Source: Micropterix aruncella (Eukaryota; Arthropoda; Insecta; Lepidoptera; Micropterigidae). Taken from it: 64,000 nt of DNA. The notes under the pieces are model-generated. The model was given only the letters and a program-made list of their open reading frames with translations. It searched no databases and was not told the DNA's origin. Positions 43,720 through 56,000 of the stretch are shown here, piece by piece. The stretch spans positions 25,057,336 through 25,121,335 of the forward strand of contig OX155963.1 of the NCBI GenBank assembly GCA_944548615.1, in the 5' to 3' direction. The position numbers and the translations under genes were made by a program. How positions within the stretch are numbered: the stretch's first letter is position 1; each line of letters opens with the position of its first letter.

Positions 43720-45150
43720 GTGTTCAATCGGTCTATGATTTACCACCCTATAACCCCCCCCCCCCACCTGATCTTCTATTGACCCTCCAATCACCCAGTA
43801 TGTAAAATTCCCCATTCAATCTTTAATTATTGCGAGGGAGTCAACATTTTTTGGTAAGACAGCATGACTGATCTTATAAATGCTGCTAAAACTATAAATT
43901 TTCATTCTAGATTGCCTGCTTGAGCTCACCTGGAAAAGAACCAAACTGCTGTCTCTAGCCAATAGCAACAGGTGAAAAATTTTGATGGATGGCGACATGA
44001 TTAATCTCTGTGGATATTGCTAGAATGAAGACGGCCTGAGGATAGGATTCGGCGACTGCCAAGACAAACTGCTGTTTTACAGTTCACCAGTGCATAAAAA
44101 ATACTTAAAAATAATACGTCATGTTTAAAATTTTTAATTACTATATAAATAAAGAAAACCACCTAAATGCTATTATTGCTCAAGGATTATTTCTAGTATC
44201 GTACTTGCCGTCTAGGATCCTTGCAACAATTGTGGAAGTTAGGGGTGGTATTCAGTCTTTATTACAATTACAGATGGTAAATTATAATTATTTTAAATAC
44301 GACAAAAACGGATTTTACTGCAGGAACTTTGAAGCACCCAAATGCTTCCGCTGCTGCGCAGATTATAGCAGTGGTGGGGTGGCGCATGCGGAGTTAGAAA
44401 TTTCTTCGCACAAACAACAACGACTGTATCACGTTTTGCGTCTTTATACTCAGCAATGCGTGTTGAGGCCATTTTAAGACGGTTTCATGCAGTAGAGTTC
44501 GAAACCTCCATTTTTAATTAATTTAGGGGGACAGTTTCCTGGTCATGAGGGGGAAAATAATATTATTCTTTGGATAGCACATTGGGATTTTAAATTCCGT
44601 ACGCGGTAAAATTCATTTTTGTCTTATTCATTGTATTGAATTGCGATAGTCTTCGATTCGTAGCTATTTTAAATTACAAAAATACTAAATTTGACAGCCA
44701 TTGATTTGTTTCAATTATCAAATATCTTTAATTTAAATCAAATCTATAAATAAACGATGACAAACAAGTTATAAATATATAAATATGCAACGAGGATGTG
44801 TTTTATATGCCAAATCCTCTGCCTATATGGAGAACATAACGAGCATGAATTCCAATGGTCAACCGCTAATAACCGTAAACCGTAGTAGAATACAGTAGTG
44901 GAATGTTTACAAAAGTATGTTTAATCTGTGAACTGTATTACAAATTATAAACTTGCGAACCTGTTAATGATATACGTTGTGTATAATAATACTAATAATA
45001 ATAGATATTTAAATAATTAGGGGTTGTTCGAGGAGCATCAGTTTGAAAGCGGACAAGCACAGTTCACAGGTTAACAAGTCTCCGAATCGAATCAATTAAA
45101 AAATAATAGGTAGGTAAATGTAATTTTGTCATCGCATAACATCACATAAG
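43720..45150. repeat. Right part of the segmental duplication
   Basis: Paralogous to 32060-33367 and 36319-36500. It lacks the LINE insert and the hAT element found in the left copy. It leads into the intact RING gene. No other gene is seen; the 118-codon frame at 44121-44477 is probably chance. Confidence 0.7.
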
Positions 45151-45153
45151 GTT

Positions 45154-46887
45154 TTAAAAGTATATTGGATGGAAACCATTTTTCTTAATGGCCTTGCGGC
45201 ACGTGGGACACCGTTTGTCATTTTTCATTATATTAGTGAGGCACTCGCGGCAGAAGACGTGGCCGCAAAGCGTGGACATCGGAGAGGCCAGCGCCTCCAG
45301 GCAGATGGGGCACTCGCCCGGGCCGGAGCGATGGCTCGGCGCGGGCGGCGGCGAATAGGCCGGCGGCTGGGGCGGATAAGCCACCGGCGGAGGCTGATAA
45401 ACCGGCATCTGCAGCGGGTAATCCAGCGGCGAATGCGGCGGCGGCGGCGGGGTCGACGGCAGTAACTCCAAGAAGGGGTCGCACCAAGAGAGCATGTCCA
45501 GGATGGTCTGCGAGTCGGGCGACGGGAGGAACGGCGCCTCCGTCGGCGGCGGCGCCGTGAGGTCCACCGTGGCCACCACCTCCACGCCCGCTCGCCGCCG
45601 ACGCGCCCGCGGCTCCGCCTGCGCCGACGACTCCGAGCCGCGCAGCATCGAGCGGATCTCCGACAGCCCGCCCTGCAGCAGTCGACCGAACGACCGAAGC
45701 GCCGACGGTCCCTCGTCGACGTGGATCACGTCGTCGTTCTGCGAGTCGTCGACTGTGACGATCTCGCTCGAGATCTTCGGTGCGGCCCGCTCGCGCTTCC
45801 GTCGGATTCCGTCGAGGACGGATCTATTTTCGGCGAGTATCGCATCGACGTCGACGACTACGCAATCCTGATCGTCGTTCGAATCGTCGACGTCGATTAT
45901 TTCCAGGAGTTCGTCGACCGTTTGCCTCGGTTCGTCCGCCGCCGCTCCTTCTGTCGCCGGTTCGTCTATATCCACCGGCTCAGTCTTGCTAACGACGACT
46001 TCGTTCGTTGACAATATCGCCGTCTCAGAGAAGGAATCGTCGATGCTTACGCCTAAGCTTTGGTAATAATTGCGGTCGTTCATTTCGAATGTAGCGTTGT
46101 CGTGCGACGTGCTCGGCAGAGGTGAAAACGACCTACGTTTCGGCGAAGACTCCGCCAGCGGCATCATCGCCTCCTCTTTCAATACGATCTGACTAGAATC
46201 TGTATCGCCGTTGATGATTTTATAACCGTCTGAATCTCTGAGAAATTTCAATTTTAATTGTTTCGGCGGTCGAGTCTCTTCGTCTTGCGACATTTTAGTG
46301 CACTTGTGTTTTCTTTTTTTGCAGTCTATTCCTTTCTCGCACATGCACGGCTCGCCAGGCCCTCGGCGAAGGTTCTTCGCTCCTTTCCCGACGCTGCACT
46401 TTTTTGCAGTCCGCTCGGGCGGCGGTTCTTCTCGAGGATTTAAATACCGAAATACGCACGGCAACTTATTGCGCGGCACTGATTCCACTTTGTCATTGTA
46501 ATTCAACGCATCCGTACCGAAAAAATCCTCCTCCTGTACGCCATTGTTAAACATAGCACCGACCGCTTTTTCGACTATGGCGTTCACGTCTATGACTGGG
46601 GTAGGCTCCGTCGCTACTTCCACCTCCTCTCCGTCGGAATTATCCTTAAACATTTGTTCCAATTCCTTTTTAGAGGGCAACACCTTGCCATTACAGCCCA
46701 GCTTCCTATTTTGCATCGCTCTCTTGTTGCACTTATCTTGCAGTTTGGACGACTTCTCGATCGGGTCCAGCTTGAGGCCGACACTAAGCAACTGTTCCTC
46801 CAGGGATGGCTCTTTAATTTTTTTCGTCTTTGCCCTTTTTCCAGACTTTTTCTTCGCGTCATCGCTGTCCTTTTTGAAATCACTCAT
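45154..46887 (-). CDS. RING-finger protein with SUMO-interacting-like motifs (probable E3 ubiquitin ligase)
   Basis: Uninterrupted 577-aa frame on one exon. I use the ATG of MSDFKKD at 46887. The N-terminus is Lys-rich (residues 5-30). A Cys-containing segment around 180-215 (CSVGKG, CMCEKGIDCKKRKHKC) could bind a metal. Hydrophobic-acidic motifs of the SUMO-interacting type lie at about 330-390 (EIIDVDD, VVVDVD, EIVTVDD, DVIHVDE) and about 438 (VVATVDLT). A Pro/Tyr-rich stretch covers about 465-515. A C-terminal C3HC4 RING occupies 526-563 (CPIC, CGHVFC, CREC, CPTC). This order matches SUMO-targeted ligases of the RNF4 type, which ubiquitylate SUMOylated nuclear proteins; that function is inferred. 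The protein is much longer than RNF4. A truncated paralogue lies at 36501-37208. Confidence 0.8.
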   Translation of the reverse strand: MSDFKKDSDDAKKKSGKRAKTKKIKEPSLEEQLLSVGLKLDPIEKSSKLQDKCNKRAMQNRKLGCNGKVLPSKKELEQMFKDNSDGEEVEVATEPTPVIDVNAIVEKAVGAMFNNGVQEEDFFGTDALNYNDKVESVPRNKLPCVFRYLNPREEPPPERTAKKCSVGKGAKNLRRGPGEPCMCEKGIDCKKRKHKCTKMSQDEETRPPKQLKLKFLRDSDGYKIINGDTDSSQIVLKEEAMMPLAESSPKRRSFSPLPSTSHDNATFEMNDRNYYQSLGVSIDDSFSETAILSTNEVVVSKTEPVDIDEPATEGAAADEPRQTVDELLEIIDVDDSNDDQDCVVVDVDAILAENRSVLDGIRRKRERAAPKISSEIVTVDDSQNDDVIHVDEGPSALRSFGRLLQGGLSEIRSMLRGSESSAQAEPRARRRRAGVEVVATVDLTAPPPTEAPFLPSPDSQTILDMLSWCDPFLELLPSTPPPPPHSPLDYPLQMPVYQPPPVAYPPQPPAYSPPPAPSHRSGPGECPICLEALASPMSTLCGHVFCRECLTNIMKNDKRCPTCRKAIKKNGFHPIYF

Positions 46888-47020
46888 TTTTATCACTGGA
46901 TTTTGTCCGTGGATCGGTGAATCGCCGCCTTTTTCAACATTCCTCGTTAAATAAACGACGTAACGTCCGTTTCACCAGAAAACGCCTCCATTGCACCGGG
47001 AAAACGACCACAAAACGATT

Positions 47021-47140
47021 ATGGAATCCACGGATCTGTCAAAACAAATGTCTGTGTTCAGAAAAGCCAGCGCTCCCGAATGCGACGAGGCAGTCGATCC
47101 GCTCTTCTCGTTTGATTGGCTGGAAAACGTTTGGCACTAA
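47021..47140 (+). CDS. Small open frame upstream of the RING gene (39 aa, doubtful)
   Basis: ATG 47021 to TAA 47138-47140 encodes a short acidic peptide beginning MESTDLSKQMSVF and ending SFDWLENVWH. It is read divergently from the RING gene, starting 134 bp upstream of its ATG. I do not recognise it. It could be the first exon of an unseen transcript, part of the RING leader, or chance. A reversed CCAAT box (gattggct) lies inside it. Confidence 0.2.
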   Translation: MESTDLSKQMSVFRKASAPECDEAVDPLFSFDWLENVWH

Positions 47141-47149
47141 ACCCAATAT

Positions 47150-49215
47150 TATTTTACGGGTGCTTCTAAGGGGGCTCCTAAACTAGCTATACTTTTACGG
47201 CAATATTTGGCTGCAATATCAGAAACTATAGCCCGGCCAACACTGCAACAGTTCATTGCAGCATGTGGCTGGAATATATTTAGCCGGGCCAGCCCCGGCA
47301 ATATTTCTGCTAAAGTTTGGCCCATCATTTTGACTCGTAAACGAGCTACACAATCGGGCAACAATGGCCGACGAAATCATACGTATCGCAGCGGCTTATA
47401 TTGTTTTAAATGAAAATTTAAAACGACAAATAAAGCCGAGAATTTGGATTCGACCTGAATTCAATGATTGTCAGAATGGTCGGGCTATATATTTTCCAGC
47501 CATATGCTGCAATAAAATGTTGCAGTTATAGCTGGGCCATACTTGACTATCGACCGGCCTTCACTGTAACATGTTATTGCAGCCTATGGCTGGAAAATAG
47601 AGAACCCGGCCATTCCCGGCAATATGTCGGCAAAACTATGGCTCATCATTTTGACTCGTAAACGGGCTACGAAATCGGGTACCTAACAATGACCGACGAA
47701 ATCATACGTGTCGCAGCGGCTATTGTTTTAAATAAAAATTTAAAACGACAAAAAAGACGAGGATGTGGATTCGACCTAACTTCAATAAGTATGATACTTT
47801 AGATATCTTAGCTTGAATGTTTTCGATGATATGAATACCAATTAAAAGATCTTCTCCATATGAATTCACAATAGAATTATCTATTAATGATGTATATAAT
47901 ATATACATTTAAATACACTAATAAATAATATAAATTATATATTATTGCCGCAAAAATGTGGCCCGTTTAGAAGCACCATAAACGAGCCACATTTTCGGTG
48001 CAATATGTACCTGCAATATTTGCCCGGCAATATTGCTAGCGATACCAGCCATACTATGCAATATACGGATAAGCTTTTATTATTTCCCGGCAATATACCC
48101 ACATTTATTTTTCATATGGCCGAAATTGTTGGCCAGAATTGCTGGACGATCGCTTCGCAATTGAAAATACTGCAAAATTGCCCGGCCAGATGTATTGCTG
48201 TGTCGTTTTGCGCCATAAGTGCGTCCCTTTCTGATGCGAGGTACAACGCATGACATCTTCAATTTGTATTCTTATCATCTGATGAATATTTTTTTTATCT
48301 ATATAAATAATATTATCATCTATTCCGTTGTGTACAATTGCGTGAAATAATTTATATTATTTATTAGTGTATTTAAATGTTTATATGTATACATCATAAA
48401 TAGATAATTGTATTGTGAATTTATTATTAATAATTCATCAATAACATTCACTCATAGATATCTCAAGTATCACGCTTATTGAAGTCAGGTCGAATTCACA
48501 TTCTCGTCTTTTTGTCGTTTTAAATTTTCATTTAAAACAATATAAGCCGCTGCGACACGTATAATTTCGTCGGCCATTGTTGCCCGATTGTGTAGACAGT
48601 TTACGAGTCAAAATTATGGGCCATACTGTTGCACAACTATTGCCGAGAATGGCCGAGCTATGTATTTTCCAGCCAATAAAATGTTGCAGTGTCGTAAAAG
48701 TATAGCCCGTTTAGGAGCACCATAAAATCCACCCTAGAGCCTCGGAACAATTAATCAAATTTGTATGCTTCGAATTTAGCTGAGCGAATGTAAAATTTCT
48801 ATGGATTTTTTCTTATATAGCATTATGAAACGATAGTAACAACTCCATATTTAGCGAATGGTATCATGATTAATTGAAGAGATAATGTCACAGTCCACAG
48901 ACTATTCGTGGTCCGGTAAGTATGAATCAGGTAAAGTAGGTAGGTATGTTTCAATCACGCAAAAGTTTCTTTGGAGAAACCGGCACGTGAAAAATAAATT
49001 ATCGTGTTTTTTTATATTTATATCAGTTTTTCTTATATAGTTATAGTTTTTCTAATACAGCTGGCCCGGCAATATTGCAGTATTTTCGATTGCGAAGCGA
49101 TCGTCCAGCAATACGCCTGCCACACATAAAAATGCTTCGGCCATACGAAAAATTTGTGGCTATATGGCCGAGATATACTAAAAATATTTCCGTAAATGTG
49201 GCCCGTTTAGGAGCA
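47150..49215. mobile_element. Cluster of Harbinger-like element ends
   Basis: A terminal motif GGTGCTCCTAAACGGGC or its complement recurs near 47158, 47969, 48707 and 49201. 47170-47450 and the inverted 48390-48722 share a leader and a short reading that begins MADEIIRIAAAYIVLN (near 47364; inverted near 48578), followed by basic residues and an aromatic-rich stretch. This resembles the N-terminus of PIF/Harbinger nucleases. The inverted 49060-49215 matches 47984-48200. No complete transposase is present. Three or more deleted copies appear nested or abutting between the RING gene and NAF1. Confidence 0.55.
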
Positions 49216-49592
49216 CCTAGAAATAAAATAGTTGTACGATACGTTTATTCTAAAGTTATTTCCTTCGATTTGACTTCTACATTATTTTGCCTGCGTTCAG
49301 CAAACTCGAGCCAAACAGCAAATAGATATACTTGGAACCCTTGACGGCGGTTATTCAGCCAATCGAATGGAGCGATTAGCCATATTAGAGTGAGCGAAGT
49401 CTGATGAACGCATGCGTTTTCCGTAAACGACCATCTCTATCCTTGTTGATTTTTGTCTTTCTTGTCGAAAATCTTGCCGATGTTGGCTAGTAATTTTACT
49501 TTTATTCGTTTTCTCTGTGTCGTTTATTTCTAGGCGAACGCGTTTTCAGCGTGTTTGCGCTTCGTTTGATTCGGGAGGCAAGGCGCTCCATC
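49216..49592 (+). promoter_or_regulatory. Probable NAF1 promoter and leader
   Basis: Single-copy-looking DNA between the Harbinger-like cluster and the NAF1 ATG. It contains a CCAAT box (agccaatcg at about 49357) and no obvious TATA box. A possible 3' splice site (ttatttctag) ends at about 49533, so part of the leader may be spliced. The transcription start is not determined. Confidence 0.4.
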
Positions 49593-50065
49593 ATGGAGCC
49601 GTCAAAAAAGAACGAGGCCCTCAGTTACCTGCAATATTACGGTGATTCTGACTCGGACAGTGAAGTGAACCATGGGATTCCAGCTCCCGCCGATGAAAAA
49701 GTAGTCATTGAAGACTTGGAAGACAATGAAAACAATAACCGAGCGACTGGCGGACCCTCAACGTCGAAAGATAGTAATAACGTGGTTGGAGATTCACAGG
49801 AGGAAAGCGAAAAAATGAATGCTTTCGTGATGATGAACAATATTATAAATGCCCGGTCGCACGGACCAGTTCCATCTGTGGTATCGTATACACGGGACGG
49901 GAGGGACGATGCAGAGAGGAATAACATGATCATTCAAGATGGTGAAGAGCTTATGGATTGTCACCGTGCAGACTATCGAGACGGATTAGCTAAGAGTTGG
50001 TCCGATGATGATTCCTCAAGTAGCGATATGGAGAGTGTTAAAGAATTGGAATGTTTTAGTGACAG
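49593..50065 (+). CDS. NAF1: NAF1 exon 1
   Basis: Starts at the ATG of MEPSKKNEAL; the frame is open upstream but lacks another ATG. Encodes the acidic, low-complexity N-terminal region (DSDSDSE, EDLEDNENN). Donor GTATGT at 50066, phase 2. Confidence 0.85.
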
Positions 50066-53000
50066 GTATGTTTCCTTTGACGACACAGTGAGTAGTAATC
50101 TACAATTCTTTAAGATGTTTCATTCATACGCGTAAGAAACCGTTTGGGCCTAAGATAATTAATTATACTGATGAGTAGTAGTAGAGAATGAATATACGGT
50201 TAGTGATTAGGATCCGGTAGTGTTGAGTCGATTACATGATAGGTTCTTTTTAAATCAGAGCCCCAAGAATGAATGACTCAATCCTTCAGGATAATCGGAA
50301 TGTAATATTATGATAATGTAAAACGATCGATAATCATTCAGGTATTATTGCAGTATAGGAACCTCTTCTAGATTGTTGATTTTGTAACGTCACCAGACTA
50401 TATTCACCACGCTGATTCCAAATCTGCAATAATATTTATTCGGTCTCAATAAATTGCGAGTTATAGGCATTCAAAAAAGCGCCAAACCCATACATTTCGG
50501 TAGGTTAAGTTTTTTTTTAATTTTAAATAACACCTATTTGGCGGTAGGTTAGATTAGTTTTTTTTAAAACAACCTTAAAAACTGAGTTTAAAAAACTTTT
50601 TTTTTTTTTTTGGTATGTAAATTTGGTTTTGAAATTTTACGCGTCCGAAGCTTTTTTCATTCACATTTAGCATTACAATGATCGAATCTAGTAGTATTTC
50701 TTTATTTTTTCGATTTCTGAGAAAGGTTTATATACTGCAATAATTCCATCATTCAGAAAAAAATGGGAAGTAATTTCCACTCGAGTGAATTTGAACTGAA
50801 ACATATCTTCAAAATGACACAAATTAACACAAATAACTGTTTTAACAAGGCCAGACTAATGTCAAAGGGTTGTCATGGAAATGACAGATGACAAGCCTAA
50901 AAGGGGTGAAAAATTGCAGGAAATATAATTTGAACCAGATATTGTCAATACTATTCTCATTATAGGTAATCATCACGCTATAATTCTGACACGACGATAC
51001 GATACACGATTGATGTCTCGATGATATTTGCGATTCTGGAAGCGATTTCACAGTCCTTCTATTGTCAAAAGTAAGGTTAGAATGGACAGCACATGAAGTG
51101 TCTGTAGGTAGTTGCTCTAGGACAGTGTTTCCCAATTAGTGGTACGCGAGCCCCCAGGGGTACGCGAAGTTTCATCAAGGGGTACGCGTGACAATCTCTT
51201 GACTTAGTTGTTTCAGTTGTGTAAAGAAAAACATGCACATTTGTCACATTTACCTGGTTTTCACCATCATCAACTGTATTTTGATGGTACTAAATGTTTA
51301 ATAAAACTGATTTATTTATGTACCGGTGGGGGGGGAGGGGTGGTATGCGATGCTTAGGTTTTTATGCAATAAGGGATACGCGAGTTTGAGATCTTTCTTG
51401 AAGTGGTACAAAGGAAAAACTAATTGGGAATCACTGATCTAGGAGATAGCTGGGAAATGGCTGTAAAAATCCCCATTCAGAAATAATTACTAACTTTTCC
51501 TACCCAAGACGATTGAAATTTGATTATACCACCAAAAAAAGGATATTGGATTTAATAAATAAAGGACACGTTTGCTCTTCGTCCTTAAATAAAGGACACA
51601 TCTCTGGCGTTCAGTCATAGATAGAATGCAAAAGTCCCCAATCGTTGTCCAATCATTCTGGCATTAAAGTTGAAATATTCTCTCCGGTTGATCTACTTGT
51701 TTTATAAAAATATAAGAGCAGCTTCACTTCCAAAAATAACTTCTTTTCTCTGCCAAGTTCACAGTTGAAGTGATTATTTGTGATATGATAAGTTTTGCTC
51801 TAATTGTAAACAATAAGTTCAAACTTGTTTGCTCATGTATTTACTGCAAAACAGCTGTCATTTGCTTGGCGTTGCCTTTCCTAATTCATTGTTATTTCAT
51901 TTTTATTATTTCTAGATGTTGTATACCTTATAATTTTACCCGTCAAATTGACGGATTTTCGTAAAAATAGACATACAACATTTAGAAATAATAAAATAAA
52001 GGTGTTCCAGAGAAAATGAAAGGTTCCGGGTTTCATTCCTGACTGGGACACCATTTTCCGTTAAGATAAAATTAACGGAATTGTATTTCAATTATGTCGA
52101 TCCAATGCTATAACAAGACACACTATTACACACATGTTACAATGCACACGTACATATATACACTTTATAGTATGGTTGGTTGTAAGAGAGTGCCATATGA
52201 TAATAAACCTGCCCATAGTGACCTTTCACAATAAAGAGTAGAAACTAATTTAAACTAATGACTTTTATGTTGTAGCTGGGATGAGGACGAAGGGGCGACC
52301 GGTGGAGGAGTCCTGGGCACCAAGAAAGTGGCCGTCAAAGCGAAGGGAGAGTTCGACATCGATGACTTGCCCCCCATCGAGGATCTCAGGATATCCGTTG
52401 CGGAGCAGCAGTGTACCGAGATCGGAAAAATCTTCAATATCGTCACTCAAATCGGTTAGTTCTTCATTGCTTAAGAACTACCTAAGACCATTAAGACCAT
52501 TTCCAAATTGAAGTTTGTCTGTGTGTTAGACGGGAAAGTTTTAACGTGACGTAACTGTTTATTTTTGCCATTTTTCCTTTCTCCAAAATTTGTCACGTGA
52601 CTCCTTTTAGCTTTCACTATACAGTAGAACTTCAATTATCCGAACTCCGACTATCCAAATCGCTGATTATCCAAAAATAAAACGGATAAAAAATAAGACA
52701 GAGACGTACTGATTTAAGATAATGCACCAACTCATACCACCGAAGAATTGTTGGAAAAAGGGAATGGCCAGTTTAAAACAATCTTTTTACTGCCAAACGT
52801 CACAAGCTTGTTGCAACCAATGGACCAGTCTGTTATCGAAACCATGAAACGCCATTACAGAAGGCAACTTTTAAGGAAACTTTTGGTAGAAGGCGAATAC
52901 GAAGAAGGTGTGTTGGCTAACCACAAAATAATAAATTTGAAAGATTGACCTTAATCTCGTAATAAGTTGAATCAGACAGGAGATCAGCTCTTTTTCTTTA

Positions 53001-56000
53001 AAAATACTTTTTTTCTCATTTTCAACATACATACAGTAATTAATTAAAATAGGCCCTTTTATTAAAAAAAAACCAATTATCCGTATTTTTGTTTATCCGA
53101 ATTACAACCCTAATTGATTCGGTTAATTGATTGATTGATCCTAATTGATTCGGTTAATTAGACTTTTTTCTGTTTCCTAATTTGAAAAAAATCTTGGGAG
53201 AAAAAAATATAAGTCAAAAAACGCTGTAAACCAGTATTTTTCAGGTTTATTTGATCAATTTTTTTCTGACGGTTTAAAGGGTGGGAAAAACTTTGGATCT
53301 GTCGAGTTGCAGGACCAAATACGTCGAGAAATAACTTTTGTTTTGCTTCTAAATATGTGTTTTTCATAATAAGGCTAGAAACTTTTCAAATGACCCTCGT
53401 ATTTTTAAGTGCGCAGTAAAGAATTTATTCATTCTTTTTCAGTTGTGGTACAATCACTGCCAAATCTGCCATCATTGAACATCGACACAGTTTTATTCCT
53501 GGAAAAAGGAGCTCGGGTTCTCGGACAGATATTTGATGTCTTTGGGCAGGTATGTACTGATCTATATAGAGAACGGCTAGGTGTAAAACTTTAATTGAAG
53601 TGTCTAAAAAAAGCTCGCGGTTTGTAGATGTGACATCAAAAGAAAAAAAAAATAAATAAAATTGTTGTGCCTGTAACTTCCAAATTGAGAGAACGGCTAG
53701 ATGTAAAAATTTGGTTGAGGTGTCTAGAAAAAGCTCTCGGTCTGTAGATATGTCATCAAAAGAGAAAAATAAAAAAAGTCATCAAAAGAGAAAAAATAAT
53801 AATAGTACCATCTGGGGGGATAGGTTGGGGAAGAAGGGGGAGAGAGTGAGAGAGGGTGGGTTTGGGGGGGGGGTTGGGGGTAGGGGTGGTGGTGTGGAAG
53901 GGGGTTTTGGGGGGAGGGGTTGGGGTTTAGGGGGTTCGGTGCGCTAGGGGGATTGTCTGCTTGCCGGGAAAGTCTAGGGGTGACACAATTTCGATTTCTT
54001 TAAACTCAATATAGATAATAACAATTTTTAAAGATTTTCATTTTAGTTGCTAAAGTAAGCTGAATTGGCGCGAAACTTTTTGATTACTCTCTGTCACACG
54101 TCATATAACGTACGCGTCGCTTTTCGATTGTTGCTGTCCGTTTTCTCCAAGACCTTGGTGACATTCCTGATCGTAGATCAAATGAGCAATGCACCACAAC
54201 GTAATCGAATTAATCCAAAGAAATATTATTTGTTCATAAATAAGAAGTATGTTTCCGTTTACTTTTGAAACATTACTGTCAACAACTGACCTTCGATTTT
54301 GAGGTGTTTCAGCTAGTTATTTTAATTTTAAAAAGCAGATGACATAACTTGGTGTAATATTAGATCCTTACCGTTGCCGTTCTATGGAAAATTAAGTCCA
54401 AATTGTTTTGTATGGAAAATATAGTTTTATACAGTTTTAATTAATACTGGGAAACACCAATTTCAAAACAGCTTGTATCGTAAATATAGATAAGTCGGCA
54501 AATATCAAAGTATCAATACATAACTACATTATTAACTAAATATATAACACCTGTTTTTTTACAACTGCCCAACAAAAAAGAAGTGTCATGTGTTCAAGGT
54601 TCACCTATGTATGTTTTCCGTTTCTTTATTCCACCATAACTTCTAAACGCTTGAACCGATTTAGAGGTGTGTGTTATCGTTAAAATCGTTAAGTGATCCC
54701 GGGTGTCAAATATCAAATAAATAGTTGTCTAAATGTCCAAATCTCCAAATGTCAATAAATTAACAAATATATCGTTCTTAGTGTCAAATCAAAGGTCTGA
54801 TTGAGTACATTCCGAAAATTTGTACATATCTATTTGGATAAAGAAATAAACCACAAATATTTCATAATAAAACTGTAATAAAAATAATTATAAATACAGT
54901 AGTTTACTTTTGTAATGTCAGTCATGTTTTTTATTCTTTTTAATATATTTACTTGTTAGAGGTTTATATTTCGAATTGGCAACACTTTTTCCAGCAACAG
55001 CCAATTTGACAGCTGACAGCTGATTGTATAATTCAGAGACATGGCGAATAGGAGAACCCCCTATATGGCAGTCGTGATAAAGAGGATGAACGGCTTGAAA
55101 GTACGACATGGATGCACACTTGTGGCGCTGCATTTAAGGCTGTTATCATGAGCTTATTGGTTATATTTGCGAAGCAGTGGTGAAGAGCAATTGACGAGAC
55201 TCGGTTGTTTAGTCATGAGTTTCTTCATCATTTCTCGCAGTTTTTGACAGTACATATTTGCATTAACTGTCGAACCAGACTCCAAGAAGCTGTAATGGAC
55301 AACACCAGCACAAGACCTCACATTGGAAAATGAGCAAATTTTCAACTTTTCCACGATTGCACACTCGAAAATATCCAAGCAATAACAAAGACAAATGAAT
55401 AACTGATTTTGAAAAGGAACAACATGGCCTTGGACTAAATTTATTTGAACTTCGAATTCCACCTCAAACCAAGATTATCCAAGTTCAAATTGGCCAGAAC
55501 TTATTCCTACTTCTTGCACTGCACATGTTGGCTTTTTCTTGTAATAAATCTTCTCATTCCTCTAATTTATCTCGTGAGTCTTAAACTTTTTTATGATTGT
55601 CAGTTTTTTTTCTTCTATTTTTCATAGGTGACAGAGCCGTACTATTGTGTTCGTTTTAACTCAAGCGACCATATTAAGGAGAAGGGAATCGAGCTAGGAA
55701 TGAGCGTGTATTGCGCTCCTAAAACCGATCACACCAAATATATTTTCGTTTCGGAATTAATGAAGTGAGTGTCTTTATTTATACATTAATTTAATTTTGG
55801 CAATGTGATTTATTCATCTACAAATAAGATTAAGTAATTGACATCTTGCTTGCGGGAAATAAGAAATTGATTTTAGAGTCATTTAAAAAGCACAGAGGAG
55901 TCGCGCTAAAAAATAAAGAAAATCGCCAGATTCAAGAAAGACCCGTTTTGTGCGACAAGGCTCTGCATATGTCGTAATTTTTGTGATACAAGGGCTGTGT

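Noticed and set aside
44121..44477. 118-codon frame in the right half of the duplication
   Set aside because: The paralogous left copy does not preserve the frame and no domain is visible.
53711..53947. Gly-rich protein over the G tract
   Set aside because: Low-complexity translation of G runs with no domain, inside an intron.
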